Positions 34,910 through 50,151 of a DNA stretch of 64,000 nt are shown here, one piece after another. The notes under the pieces were generated by a model. The model did no database searches and was not told the origin of the DNA. It worked only from the letters and a program-made list of their open reading frames with translations. Position numbers and translations under genes: made by a program. The stretch is from Tetrahymena elliotti 4EA (Eukaryota; Ciliophora; Oligohymenophorea; Hymenostomatida; Tetrahymenidae): positions 1 through 64,000 of the forward strand of contig JH720341.1 of the NCBI GenBank assembly GCA_000231825.2, given 5' to 3'. Numbering within the stretch: the first letter of the stretch is position 1; the number at the start of each line of letters is the position of its first letter.

Positions 34910-36598
34910 GCTCCATTTCTGGAATTTCGAATTTTGTTTTTTAAAAATCAAAAAATCAGTTTTAAAAAATTAGCACTTTATGTAAGTATTTTTGGAATTT
35001 GCAAGCTAATAAATGAATATCAGTCATTTTTTTATTTTTCAAATATCTTTCTGATGAATATTTCTATTTCTATTTAAATTTATAAGAAATTTTTTTTGTA
35101 ACCTTATCAAATGAATATTACTATTAAATTTATCTTCGACAATCATTACAAGAAAAAACTAAATCAAAATTAATATTTTATCTCATTTATTTCGAATCTG
35201 AAACTGACTTAAGAACAAAAAATACCATCGTAAAATATTATTAGTTAGTTATTTTTAGAAAAATAATTTTAAATAAAGAACAAATTAATCTTGAAAATAA
35301 ATTAGGAAATTAAAGTTTTAATAAGAAAGCTTATATCTTTATTTAGTTTCCTTATAATTTTTATTTATTGTATTTAAGTAAGTAAATATGATGCAAATAA
35401 AAACTTCATTAAATGATTTCTAATTGTGCTAGTTGATTAGTTATTGAATAAATTTGAGTATTGATTTTTTATATTTATGCTTTACAAAAACCAATAATAC
35501 ATTTCCCAAATTCTAATTTTATGAGAAAAAAAATTTACAACAACCCCAACCCTAGGTAAATTGTCTCAAAAAATTAATAAAATAACTTTTTTTATGATAA
35601 TAAGGTTTGAATTTACTCTATAAATATTGTTTCAAAAGATCTAAAATGATTACTTTAAACTAAAACAACACACACCATAGTTTAGATTAAATTGTAAAAG
35701 TGCACTTTTGATATGAGTAATGAAAAAAAGATAGATAGATTAAACTTAATAAAAAGATTTTTGAGATATAAAAAGGTGTTTTCAGTACTTAAGAAAAGCT
35801 TGGTTATCATAAATTACATAAATACTTACAAAATAATATTAATTCATGTTAATTTATGAAATTTCATTCTTAAATATTGAATTAAAGTTTTGATAAAATT
35901 TAAAAGGGTGCGAATAGAAACAAATATTAGTTTGAAATTATAATTGATTTTTGATAATTAATAAATAACTACAAATTTTTTGAGAATAAAATACAATATT
36001 GATTTTTCACTAATTAAATACAATTAAGATTGCATCTTACATCTTTTTTTTATCAAAGCTAATTTAAAAAATACATAAATTTTTTATTAAAAAAGTAGAA
36101 ATAAACAATTACAGTCTAAAATTATTGTTTCAACAAATAATTCTTAAAATTCAAAAATGATTTCAAATATTTTGAAAGAAAAGAAAGTCCATATTTTTAA
36201 CCTCAATAAATGCCTAAATTTGAACATAAATGAATAATATACTTGCAAAAAAAAAAAAATTATGCTTGTGTTAAAAATAATTAGAACAAATTTTTTTATG
36301 ATATGTCAAAAAATTTTTGTTATTTGTTAGGATTAAAATAGACAAAGGTTATTTTGATTTCTTGTGCACAAGAAATGATAAAATAAAATATGACAGAATA
36401 GATAATAATCCATTCTTTTATAAAGTTAATGTAGAATGTATTCTGTTGGTAAATCCTATTTTTTAATGACATAAATCTTAAAATTTTGTCATTTAAGAGT
36501 ATCTTTTATATTTTACTAAATAAAATAAAAAATAAACGTCAAAATAAATTCAATAAGTCTCAAATTTAAAACAAAAATAATTTAAAATAAACAAAAAA
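34910..36598. other. Long AT-rich intergenic region
   Basis: 1.7 kb without a supported gene. It contains a short telomere-like CCCCAACCC at 35544-35552 (isolated, not an array) and a perfect 20-bp palindrome at 36357-36376 (separate entry). Confidence 0.5.
36357..36376. promoter_or_regulatory. Perfect 20-bp palindrome upstream of adenylosuccinate synthetase
   Basis: ATTTCTTGTGCACAAGAAAT is its own reverse complement. It is 223 bp upstream of the adenylosuccinate synthetase start codon. The GTGCAC core stands out in otherwise A/T sequence and could bind a dimeric regulator. No factor is known to me. Confidence 0.3.
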
Positions 36599-38661
<2,063 letters not shown>

Positions 38662-39097
38662 AACCATAAAAATAATTAATATTTGTGATAACTTTTTATA
38701 TTAAGTGCATGTTGGCTTGTTTTATTTATTAATCATTTAAAATGAATTACACACATCCATTAATTAATTTAGCTTTCAAAAAGATTAAAAGAATTTTATT
38801 TTTATTGAATAAATAATTAAATCTCTTTTTCGCTTTTTTAGAAATTATAAATTGACATGATATAATTACTTATGGATGTGATTGATTGATTCTTTATTTT
38901 TTTATTTTTAATTAAAGCCTTAAAGGAAAGATACAAAGAATATTTCAAATTAAAATAAAAATATTTTTTTTTTCCTCTCTAGATTAAATGAAACTAAAAT
39001 AAGAAAAGTATTTATTCACACAAGAAAGATATCTTAACAAAAAACTAAATTTACAAAATGAATACATTTATTATCTATTTTTTTATTTGTCAATCAA
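38662..39097. other. Convergent intergenic spacer
   Basis: AT-rich gap between two convergent genes; nothing supported. Confidence 0.5.
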
Positions 39098-40411
39098 TCA
39101 TAATTTAGTTATTTCATAATCAAGGAGGGTGATATTTACTTACCCTTTAGAATAGATATACAAGGCATAATTTCCTTGTTTTTCAAATGGAATTTTTTCT
39201 GACATAGCATTTTTAGAAGATCTAAGTTTATCAGTGAAATAGAATTTATTTTTTCTAAGACAAACATTCAAGGTAACTGTTATTTCGCTAGATAACCGTT
39301 CTGGTGATGAGAGATCTTATCCTTATTAAACCAAATTGCATTTGTCCTAGGATGAACTGAAAAATGTTTTAGAATGAGTGATAGAATTCAAATTATCCTT
39401 GTTTCCTACTCCTAATTAAACTAACAATTATTAATTTTAATTTTAATTTGCAATTTTAAATATGAATTAATAAAATCCATCTTAGGTTATTGGCAATAAT
39501 AGTTTAGCAAAACCTTCATCTCCTTAACTCTAAGTTGTTAGAGACTCGACCTTTTAATCAAGATTTTCAATTTTGTACTATGATTGGCCAATGTTGTTGA
39601 ATAATGATTTCTACTATTAAATATTGCTATTATTATTATTCTTTAACTTGTTCAAGCAAGTGGTAACTTCTCTTTCAAATGAGTCTACATTCTATGCCTA
39701 CTTTGAATCAAATGTCAATTTTTTAGTGTAATTGATAATAGTTTCACCTAACGTTTTACTGCTATCGGTTATCCAAAGGTTTAACTTATCATTGAAAATT
39801 TTACAAAGATTTTGTAATTATTAGTTGTTTGCTGTATTTTCCAATCTTTCACTTATGAATTTCGACATTTCTTGATTTAGCTAATCTTTATCTTCATTTT
39901 AATCGATTATCTCTTTAATCTTAGAGCAGTCTATTATTTCGTGATACCTCTTCTATAAATTTAAACCTAGTTATTATAGATCATAGAAGTACTTCAGAGC
40001 ATTTTACCTTGCAATTTCTACTTCTTATTTGGTATTGCTTTAAAACTATTCAATAAAAATATTCACTCTGTCTTCATCTCTCGACTTATTTGATTCATAC
40101 TCTAAAATTTATTTTCTGCAATTTTCTTTAGTTTTTTTTTCTATTGGCATAACAGCCTCTAATTTAGGCTCAGGTATCTCAGCTCTTAAAGTTAACTATT
40201 ATTCATAATTTATGATGTTATAGTAAGCAATTTTTATTTTATTTTCTTAGCTTGCTTTTTACCAGATTTCCTCTTCATTTTCAGCACAAAATTAACAATA
40301 AAATCTAAACTTACCTTCATATCCTTTACCAATATAAACCATAAGGATATCGCTAACACCATAATTTTCATGTATTTAGCATTACCATTTTTTATAGTTG
40401 ACTTAACTCAT
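39098..40411 (-). CDS. Uncharacterised protein with N-terminal Cys/His motif and coiled coil
   Basis: Apparently intronless, 437 residues (ATG 40409-40411, TGA 39098-39100). The N-terminus MSQVNYKKWQCQIHENYG plus KFRFYCQFCAENEEEIWQ has a CxxH...CxxC arrangement, a possible single zinc site of B-box-like type. I recall similar N-termini in large ciliate gene families but cannot name one. The middle is helix-rich and charged (KTKENCRKQILEYESNKS; NLDQKVESLTTQSQGD), suggesting a coiled coil. The C-terminal 130 residues look like a beta-rich fold (EITVTLNVCLRKNKFYF, then GNYALYIYSKGQVNITLLDY), perhaps SPRY- or lectin-like. The architecture, zinc motif-coiled coil-beta domain, recalls TRIM-type proteins without a visible RING. 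Function unknown. Confidence 0.6.
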
Positions 40412-40889
40412 TTAATTGATTGAATTTTATAAACTCATTTTTTTTGTCTTATTTTGTTTTTTGCTGAAAAATATTTATTTATTTAATTATTAATTTATTT
40501 GTTTGTTTTTTTTAATTTTCCTAAAAATGCAAAGTAATTAGAATATTTAAGATTAATTATTAAGTTTTGATATGAAGGAGAAGAAATACAAATATTTTTA
40601 TTGGATTAAATTCTCAGAAGAATGCATGATATGAAAAATTAGAATAGAAGGATTTTTTTTTAAAAAAAATAAAAAATTGATTTCTTTTATCATATATTCT
40701 AAAAAAATATTTATGTAAAAAAATAAAAATTTTCAAACAAAAAACTTTATTTCTAACTTTTCATTATTGATGAAAAAGATACAGATATTTCTTTCATTAT
40801 TTTTAATTTTAGACAGCAAGGTATATAAATTCGTCATCGATTAAAATATTTTTATTTGTTTTTCAAGCAAGCTTTTTAAAAATTATCAT
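40412..40889. other. Intergenic spacer
   Basis: AT-rich; no supported feature. Likely 3' end of the first carboxypeptidase gene and promoter of the zinc-motif gene. Confidence 0.5.
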
Positions 40890-42431
40890 TCATCGTAAAT
40901 TAAAAATTTTGCTTAAATGCTTAATTTTTTTTTTTTCAAGTGCTCTCTTAACTGTTTTATTTATTAAATGAAGAGCAGCTACTGACTAATCTTCTGGTAC
41001 CATATGTCCAGATTGTTTAATAACGTATAATGATAAATTTTTAAATTATTTTAAGGTTCCATAAATTTAACTATCTATTTACCAAGGTTAAGTTTCTTAT
41101 TGTAAAAACTCTTTAGTAAATTTCCAATCCTACAAGGTTTAAATCCACTATACAGGAGCACTCTTTGGGACAATCATATCTAAATCTCCATTGTAAATTA
41201 CTACTTCTAATCCTTAAGAAAGTAAGTAATCTAATCTGCTAAGGCAATCTCCTCTCATGAAATCTAGAGACATAGCCTTTTAAACTCTTTAATCACATTT
41301 TTTATATTATTTTAATGAATTAGGTTGCATTTTCAAATCAAAGAAATTTCTTAAGCCATTTTACTCATCATTTAAAAATGCTTCTAATTTCGATCCATTA
41401 TCTTGCTCACCTTCTTAACGAGAAATATTGTATACATCAACTTTGTTTGGGTTAGTTGTTTGTATAAATTTCCAATATAAGGAGCGTGAAATTTGTATCC
41501 TCTAAGGATCACTAACTGAATCTAAAACTTCTTGAACAGCCTTCATGCTTTAGGCTAACTATTCTTTATTTAATAGATTATGTTCATAAGCATATTGTGG
41601 AATTTCTTTTAAGATAATTTCAGGTGCAATAAATGCATCTCCTATCCCAATACTCATAAGATTGAATTTATTTCCTTATTAAAATATTTTTTGCGATATT
41701 GATGGGATATATTTTCCAGCATAAGACTCTCCAAAAATAAATAATGGAGGATATTCATTTTATTTTTCCATATTTCTTGAAAGAAAGCACCCTAAATTTT
41801 AAGAATAAAATTCATTCAAGGCATAATAGAATTATTCTGCAATCTCATCTTGATTTGTAGGTATTTCTTCATCTTTTTATGCATAAGAAATACCTGTTCC
41901 TATAGGCTGATCGATAAAAATAATATTATAATCATTTGACCATGAATATTTATTTTCATTAAATTTGAAAGTTTTCTATGTTTTTGTAAGAAATGGATGG
42001 TTGCTTAAATTAGAGCTTATTTCTAATCTCAAAGGACCTACTTCAAAAAAATTTCCATACTATGAACTGCATCCTGGTCCTCCATTAAGCCAAAGAATAA
42101 TAGGTATCTCAAAAATATCTTCTTCTTTTCTACCTTTGGCTCCATAAAATATAAACCCTAAAGATGAATTAGAATTTTTAATTCCAACATCTAAAAATCC
42201 AGATTTTACAATACCTTCGTAATCATCTAAATGAATGGTGTTGCATATTGATTTCGAATTTATGTTTTTAAATTAATTGTTTGATTTAAGTTGATGTTAT
42301 AAACTTTAACTATTATTTTTTTGGTTAACTAAGTCATTTTTTTAAAATTGCTAAAAATACATGTTTAAGCAAATAAAAGTTATGAGTAATGAGGAAAGAA
42401 TAATCCCTAACTTAGTCAATATTTTGATCAT
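40890..42431 (-). CDS. Secreted serine carboxypeptidase (peptidase family S10), copy 1
   Basis: Lysosomal or secreted enzyme that removes C-terminal residues. Intronless, 513 residues. ATG at 42429-42431 gives a hydrophobic signal sequence (MIKILTKLGIILSSLLITFI) and then a Gln/Asn-rich propeptide-like stretch. Mature motifs: FIFYGAKGRKEED, IILWLNGGPGCSSQYGNFFE (oxyanion/substrate site), IIFIDQPIGTGISYA, GESYAGKYIPSI (catalytic Ser), VVIYNGDLDMIVP (catalytic Asp) and IKQSGHMVPEDQS (catalytic His). The order and spacing match S10 peptidases and all three catalytic residues are present. It lies 335 bp downstream of a same-strand paralogue; the C-terminal basic extension (KTVKRALEKKKIKHL) is longer here. 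Probably a digestive enzyme of phagosomes or one secreted to the medium. Confidence 0.93.
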
Positions 42432-42766
42432 TTCTATTATATTATTTCTACTAAACCTATAAATAAGTTAAATTTTTTATTTTATTGTATTTTTACAGAC
42501 AGATACAAATCAATTACTCTATGATTTAATTTACAAATTAATCAATTCAAAAAAATAGAATATTTAGTATAAATTTGTCTAAAAGTTAACAAATAGTTAT
42601 ATTAATCGAATCCACATAATTATAAAAAATGTTATTTAATGCATAAATTAATGATAACTTTTTCATCCATAATGAATTAATTGAATTAAAAAACAATCAA
42701 AATATATATATTTTATTTAAAAATTTGACACAAAATATTATTAAGATTTTATAGATTTGTTAGATA
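42432..42766. other. Spacer between tandem carboxypeptidase genes
   Basis: AT-rich, 335 bp; probable promoter of copy 1. No specific motif seen. Confidence 0.4.
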
Positions 42767-44197
42767 TCAAATTTGGGAATATTATACTTAAGGTTAATCT
42801 AAAGCATATTGAACAGCATTTTTGATCATTTGTAAAGAAGCTTCAGGTTGATCTTAGGGTACCATATGTCCAGAATTAAAAACAATAACAAAAGATAAGT
42901 TGTCATATTGCTTGACAGTACCGTAGATAGTAGTGTTGTTTCTCCAAACTTAAGTTTCAACAGATCTATACTATTCAATTTTAGACCATTCCAAGGTATT
43001 AATCCACAATTAAGGAGCAAAGTAAGGAACAATTAAATCTAAATCACCATTAAAAACGTTTACTTGAATACCCTATTCAAGCAAGAAGGTAACTTTTTAG
43101 ACACAATCATTTTGAATGAAGTCAGTAGATAAGGCTTAATAGACTTAGGGATCACATTGCTCATATTCCTTATTGAGTTAAACTTTGAAGAGTTATTAAC
43201 CAAATTTGGAGTTGAATAAATTATCTAAAGCTGAGGAATCAGGCTCTTCTGAACGTAAGATATTATAGACATCTACACCGGTTGGGCAACTATTACTAAC
43301 AACTGAATTAAAGTCATCAGTTGCAGCTTACCAATTAGATTCATTTATTGCCTTTTAGGAAGATTAAACTAAAGCTAAGTTTTAGTTATATTATCCAATA
43401 TCAATCAAGCCTTCACTGAGGGCGTATTAATTAATGGCTTAGATATCATAATAGGGAGAAGTAAAACCATCACCAATGCCAATACCTTTTAAATTTAATT
43501 TGTTTCCTTCTTCAACAATTTTTTATGCAATTGAGGGAATGTATTTTCCTGCGTATGATTCACCATAAATGAAGAGGGGAGATTTTTCAGCTTTCAAGCT
43601 GATTTGATTAAAACATCCATTAGCATTTTCATAAAGTTCAAGAAGAGCATGATAAAATTAATTAGCAACTTATGTTTAGTTGACTGGTATTTAAGAAAAT
43701 TCTTCAGCATATGAAATACCTGTACCTATAGGTTAATCAACGAATATAGTATTGTACTCATTAGACCAAGCGAATTCATTTTATTTGAAGTAAAAATCTT
43801 CACTAGTTTCTCCTTAAAAGACTTTAAGAGGACCAAGTTCAAAGAAGTTACCAAATTGAGAGGAACATCCAGGACCACCGTTCAACCACATAATAGTAGG
43901 GCGATTTTTGAGCTCTGCAACAGACAAATTCTTGGCACCAAAGAAAATAAAACCTAAAGCAGATGAAGAGTTTTGAATACCAACATTTAAGTATCCAGAT
44001 AAAGATACTCCATTATGTTCTGTAATATTTAAATTGTTGCATTAAGTAGTTATGTTTAGTTTTTCAGCGTTTCTGTATGCAAAATTCTTAAAAAAAGATT
44101 TTTTTAAACTTAGCTTTTTGGGTTAAGGTCTTAGCAATTAAGAGTAGGCTGAGCTAACTATGCAAACTAGCAAGATAAGAGTAATTATATATCTCAT
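42767..44197 (-). CDS. Secreted serine carboxypeptidase (peptidase family S10), copy 2
   Basis: Intronless paralogue of the neighbouring gene, 476 residues. ATG 44195-44197 opens a clear signal peptide MRYIITLILLVCIVSSAYSQ, cleavable after SSAYS. Motifs: GFIFFGAKNLSVAEL, IMWLNGGPGCSSQFGNFFEL, NTIFVDQPIGTGISYAEEF, IYGESYAGKYIPSIAQKI (catalytic Ser), VNVFNGDLDLIVP (Asp) and VFNSGHMVPQDQPEASL (His). All catalytic residues are intact. TGA at 42767-42769. GC content and C-ending codons are visibly higher than in copy 1 (for example the 43.8-43.95 kb region). This may mean higher expression. Same-strand arrangement and shared intronless structure indicate tandem duplication. Confidence 0.94.
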
Positions 44198-44847
44198 TAT
44201 TTCCTTCTATTAAAGAATGATTAACTTTATTTATATTTTTGTTTGTGTAAATTAAATATCAAAATTTCTTTAAGAATAAGTTTAAAAATAGATTGAAATT
44301 GCATTAATTTTTTCAATAATTCTTTTATAATTTTTTATTAGTTTTAACAAAGACCAAAATGTTATCCTATCCATATCTTAACTAAATTAAAATTAATTAA
44401 ACATATCTAAATAATATTTTCTATTTATGTTAAAAATGAACAGTATCCACTCATGCATACCATTAGAGTTTTTAGTTTAATTATCTTTGGGCTATATTTT
44501 TTGATATAATAATTTTAAATTGATCTTTTTGTTAAGATAAATTCATAATTTTCAAGAAATTTGAAAATAAAAAGTTAAAAAAATTTTGTAATTTTTAATT
44601 CATAGGAGGCTAATCATAAATTAGATTTACTTTTAAAAAGTTTACTTCTGAAATTTATTTTAAATTTTCTGATTCAATTCTTTAAGTAATAAAGTTTGAA
44701 ATCTTATATTTTTAAAATGATTTGAATTATTTTTAAAAGTTTTTAAAAAATGTATTAATATTTTTTGCAATTAGAAAAGATAAAAAATCAAATCATAAAT
44801 TGAATTACATTTTATGGAACAAAATATATTACATATGAATAACTTCT
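44198..44847. other. AT-rich intergenic region
   Basis: 650 bp between the 3' end of the ABCA gene and the start of carboxypeptidase copy 2. No supported feature. Confidence 0.5.
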
Positions 44848-47800
44848 TCATTTTTAGTTAGATTATTATATATGTATTTATTTAGTGTTAAGCTCTTCCA
44901 TTTCTAAAGCTGACACTTTTGGTTATTAGACTTAAATCATGCTTTGAGACTAAATAGGCTTTAAAACAATTTTTTTTCTTTCTTATTTCTCATATTTCCC
45001 TTCAGCAAAATTGTTAAATATTTATTCTATCGTAGCTTACCTGACATTATAGGAGCTAATATTCAAATCCTTCTTATTTTTTTCAAAAATTTCAAAAACT
45101 TTTCCTATAGAATATGAAACATTATTTATTTTATATCTAAATAGATTTGAAAAATGCTCAATAACTGTGAAGCTGCCTAATTCTTTTTAAATAAAGTTCT
45201 GAATATTTTTTCCATCTTCTTCTATACACAAAAACTCAACAAGCTATTCAATAGTGATACCTTTTCCTGAATCAATACTTTATTTCAAATCTTTTCCTGA
45301 GTCTTCTTCATTAATTAGGCAAAAGAAGTCTGTCTAATTCAAAATTTTCAAGCAGCTTTATATTTCGTCAAATGAGTTCAGCTTATTTTCTCCTTACAAA
45401 TTGTGTTCTTTTAATAGTAATTAGATTCTATTGTATGGAATATCTGTTTTTACTACTACTTCATAACCTTGACCGTATTTATTTTTAATTTGAGTAAGTG
45501 TTCCTAAACATTTAAGTTATCCATTTACCATGATAGTTAGTCTATTACTTAATGCTTCAGCTTCTTCCATTGAATGAGTAGTTAGTATAATTGAAGATTA
45601 TTTTTTTGTTGTAGAAACTCTAGATATTACATTCCACATAAATCTACGAGCTTCTGGATCCATACCTGTGGAAGGTTCATCTAAAAAAATAATTGGAGGA
45701 TTACCAAGCATAGCAATAGCAACAGAAAGTTTTCTCTTATTTCCTCCCGAGTAAGTACCTGCACATTTATTCTCTAGCTCTGTTAAATCAAGTTCCTTAA
45801 TTTGTTATGAAACTAATTATTCACGAAGGCCTTTTGGGATGCATTTTATTGCAGCATATAGCTCTAGATGCTCTCTTGCTGTAAGATTTTCTAATAGAGC
45901 ATCAAACTGAGGACAATATCCAATAAATTATCGAGCTTAATCCATTTAAGAAATTAAATCATATCCCATTATATGTATTTCTCCTGAAGATGGCTATATT
46001 TATCCTGAAAGCATTTTAAATGTTGTTGTTTTTCCAGCCCCATTTACTCCTAATAATCCAAAGCAATCTCCTTATTTGATACCAAAAGAAACTCTATCTA
46101 CAGCTACTGTAGGTTTAGTCCCTTCTTGAAAGTATACTTTTTAGATTTACTTTACTTTCACTGAATAATCACTAGGTGTTGAGTTTTCAATAACCTCAAT
46201 CTCTTTTTAAACATCGGAATCTATGTTAACATTTTCCATATCACTTTAAACATTTTAATTATTTGGCAATTAAAGATGTTTCTTAGTTAGCTTGCTTTAC
46301 ATCAAAAATTCAACCAAAAAAATTAAAATATAATAAACAACACCCTCAATACAAAGCATCATAACATCTCCACCTGCTATATCTAAATCCCATGTATCTT
46401 CATATTGTGTTTTTCCTATTTAAATTGCATATAAAGATCTATTAGCCATGTTAACTATTCCATATCCAAAGCAAAAAGAAGGAAACAATCTGAATATCCA
46501 CTAAATTTTTAGAGCTACTTATTTTGATGAAGATAAAAGCCTAAGGACCATGACAAGTATAGGGCAAACAGACCCAAGTAGGAAATTAATGAAAAATGTA
46601 AATACTTGTGCAGATCCTTGCTTTTCAAATATAAAATTGATAAGATATGTAAATGGAATCACACCCCATCCATATAATATAAATAAGCTGCATATTGCTC
46701 CAAAATTACTTTCTTCTGTAAATGTTGTTACATCATATGCAATAACCATTAAGATGCATAACAAGGCTGGAATAAGATGCTTTACCATATCTACAAAGAA
46801 ATTGCTTAGCCAGTAACTTCTTAATGATAACCCAGAAACTAATTATTAATGTTTAACTTAGTTTTCTTTTTCCTTCAAAATAAATGCAAGGATAGAAGAA
46901 GGTATAAGTGCATATGCAATTGAAAAAATAAAAGAAGCAACTATTCCATTAGCAGTATCTTCGAAATTTTTAACGGATTAAGGAAGAGGAAAGGGATTAA
47001 ATGCGATTTTTATATTTTTTTTATGATTTTTAGTTGCACTCTTTAAAATAGCATTATTCATTTGATTTATAAACAGGGGAGGAGTGTCTTTTGATATTGT
47101 TTATACTTGGGTATCATATGAATATTAAAAATTAGTCTAATCAATTTGATTTATAAAATATGAACCCTTTCTGTCTACAGATTTTAAATTAAAATTTTCT
47201 TCATCCCATTAAATTTTATTTATAGCATTGAAGTATTATGTATTCCAATCTTTGTTGTTGAATTCACCCATAAGTTGTTCCATTTTTGATACAGATTCTT
47301 ATCCTGAGTAAATTATATTTAATGGTGTGTTATAAATTGAAGGTTATATTACAAGAGAAGGACTTTCTACAATAAATTAAATTAATGTAACAGCTAAACC
47401 TGCAGCTACAACTAAGAAAGGTATAATAATTTAGCAAAAAACTCCTCTTAAGTCTCTTTTAAAGAAGAGTAATCTCTTTTTAACCATACATTAAAAGTGG
47501 TTTACAAAAATTTAAAATGGTTTCTTTACTCTGACTAAATTTAAATCAAAGTTTTCGATTTAACTTTCATCTTTAACCAATTCATTTTCTACTTAAATTT
47601 ATTTCTCTTTTTTATTCTAGCTTTAAGACTCTGCAATCTTCAAAAACACTTCTTCTAAAGTTGTGATAGATATTCCATATGATTCAATCAAATAATTATT
47701 TTTATTTTCATCCAAAGCCTAAAACATTTGAGGAAATTACCCAACAGTTTCTGAATTAAGTTGAATGATAATTTCAGAAGATACATTACTCAAAACATGA

Positions 47801-50151
47801 GCAGATGGAATGAATTATTTTATTAAATTTATGATAGGTACACTATTTACATTATTATCTTTCTTTACTATAGAAAGATTGTATCCTACTCCAAAGCGGT
47901 CCTTTAGGAATTCGGAAGATCCACAGCAAATAAGCTTACCTTATCCTATTATAGCTATTCTATCTCCTAAATAATCTGCTTCATCCATAAAATGTGTAGT
48001 TAAAATTACTATTCTATCATTTTTATATTATTTAAGCATATCCCAAATATATCTCCTAGCTGATGTATCCATACCACTTGTAGGTTCATCAAGATAAATT
48101 ATTTTACTTTTTCCAATAAAAGCGATAGCAACACTTAAACGTCTCTTTTAACCTCCTGATAAATTTTTACTCAAAACGTTAGATTTTTCTTGTAAATCAA
48201 CATCCCTTATTAGCTTTTCTACTTCTTTCTATCTCTTTTTTGGATCTTAAATTCCTTTAAACACTGCATATAATTCTAAATGTTCTTTTACTGATAAATT
48301 ATCAAATAGTATATCATGTTAGGGGCAAACTCCCATAATTTATCTAATTTTCTCCATTTCACTCTATAAATCATAGTCAAATACTTTAGCTTATCCTTCA
48401 GTTATATTGAGTAATCCTATTAGCATAGAAATAGTAGTTGTTTTTCCTGCTCCATTATGTCCTAACAAAACAGAAATTTAATCTTTGTAAAGGGTTAAAT
48501 TTAAATTTTAAACTGCATTGAAGGGCTTTTCTCTTCCATAAAACGTTTTCTTAAGATTTATCAATTTCAAGACCTCATTTTTGTATTCTTACTATTTTAG
48601 AAGTTGAGTCACTTCTTCAATATTTTCTTCTTTTTAATCTTATACAGCATCTTCTGCGCTTACTTTTAAATGTAAATCTTTATTACTTTTGATTTTTTAA
48701 TCAAATTTATTAAATATGCAATCTAAGAAGAAAAGAGGTTTTTTCTTTTAACCGAATTCATTAGGTAAAACTTAATCCAGATACAATGACATAATCAAGA
48801 AAAATCCAATATTTGCTAAGTTCATCAAAATTTATGATTGTACATTAAAATTATTTACTGTTTAATCAGCATTCTCAAAAGATATTCCTTATTAATTTGC
48901 TTCTAAAACAATTATTCTCTCACAAGAAAAATTTATTCCAGTTTATGTAACAAAACTTGCTGCAATATACTATCCAGTTGAATAAATTCCATTTCGTAAA
49001 GTAAAATCGAGTATGAAACTTAGTAGGAAAAAAAGATTGGTGACTATGGTACCTAACTTAGATGAAGTAAAGAAAGATGTCATAAAAATAGCTTGGAATA
49101 AAAGAGACATGCAGAAAAGCCAGAACCATACAAACAAAAAGAAATAGTTGCTCTACTAAAAAACAGTTATTTTAAGAGCTAGAGCTTAGAGCAATGAAAT
49201 GATAGTGAAAATAATGAAATAGTGAATAATCCATGAAAGGTAGAAAGATGATGTTTTCATTCCCATAATCTTCATATATTCTCTGATTTTCTTTTCTTTT
49301 TCAGTCAATATGCTCTAAGACAATCTCATATAACTTAAGATAAGAGGAAGGACAACAAATGGTGAGAAATTTCCTGCTGCTTAAATATCAATATTATCTT
49401 AAGTATAGCTCTCTGTTTTTATAGGATAAATATTTGCCTATATTTAAGCATTCGAATTTCTAGTTTCTTTTTTCAATATTAGATTGTCTATGTAATTTTA
49501 CAAAGAAAGGAATCCGGAGGAAACCCAAAGGTCATACAAAGGATCTTTGTATTCTATTTTATAGTCATAAGTAGTTTCTCTTGTAGTATCAGGGACATCA
49601 TCTAATTCTCTTGAAGGAGGTCCAGTATTGTTGAAAACTAATGTATAAGAATATTCATCATTTATAGGTGTGGGTATTTCAATAGCCATGCAAACATCCC
49701 ATTGGTATTCAATGCTCTTTGTGTATTCAAATAATTCGTCAAGGGTATCCCATCCTTTTGTTTTATATCCATATACATTATGTAGCATATCTGCAACTTA
49801 GTCAATTATTTAATTAGATTTAGGAATCAGTGCTACATATCCATTTCTCCAATTCTTACCATAACCAATTCTATTAAGGCAATTTATAAGAGGAGGTTTA
49901 ATCTCTTTACCTGTTGTAAAATTAAACTAGCCTGTTGGAATATTAGGATAAAGTTTAGTTGGTTAATTTAAGTATGAAGTTTCAGGTATGAGATGTGTAT
50001 CAACATTTGAGCGAATCAACCCCATACCAGCATAACATATTATAAATGGTAATGTTATTTCTAAAAAACTACAAAATAAGTTTCTCCTCCACAATATTAT
50101 GTTCTTTTTGAACAGAGCTTTTAAATGAGGGTCTTTTATCATCATTGGCAT
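44848..50151 (-). CDS. Full-length ABCA-subfamily ABC transporter
   Basis: Intronless, 1,767 residues (ATG 50149-50151, TGA 44848-44850). Layout TMD1-NBD1-TMD2-NBD2, the ABCA arrangement. The N-terminus [20 protein letters not shown] and [19 protein letters not shown] gives TM1, followed by a large luminal loop with several Cys. NBD1: [15 protein letters not shown] (Walker A), [16 protein letters not shown] (signature), [12 protein letters not shown] (Walker B). NBD2: [36 protein letters not shown] (signature variant YSGGNKRK, usual for ABCA NBD2), [13 protein letters not shown]. Both ATP sites look competent. TMD2 spans about 46.3-47.5 kb. ABCA proteins move lipids across membranes; the substrate here is unknown. 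Being 5.3 kb without an intron is notable beside its intron-rich neighbours. Confidence 0.95.

Noticed and set aside
35544..35552. CCCCAACCC, similar to the ciliate telomere repeat
   Set aside because: Single short match, not an array; no nearby chromosome-breakage sequence found by eye.
46550..46816. Plus-strand ORF of 88 codons
   Set aside because: Exact antisense of the second membrane domain of the ABCA gene, whose frame is unbroken; a shadow.
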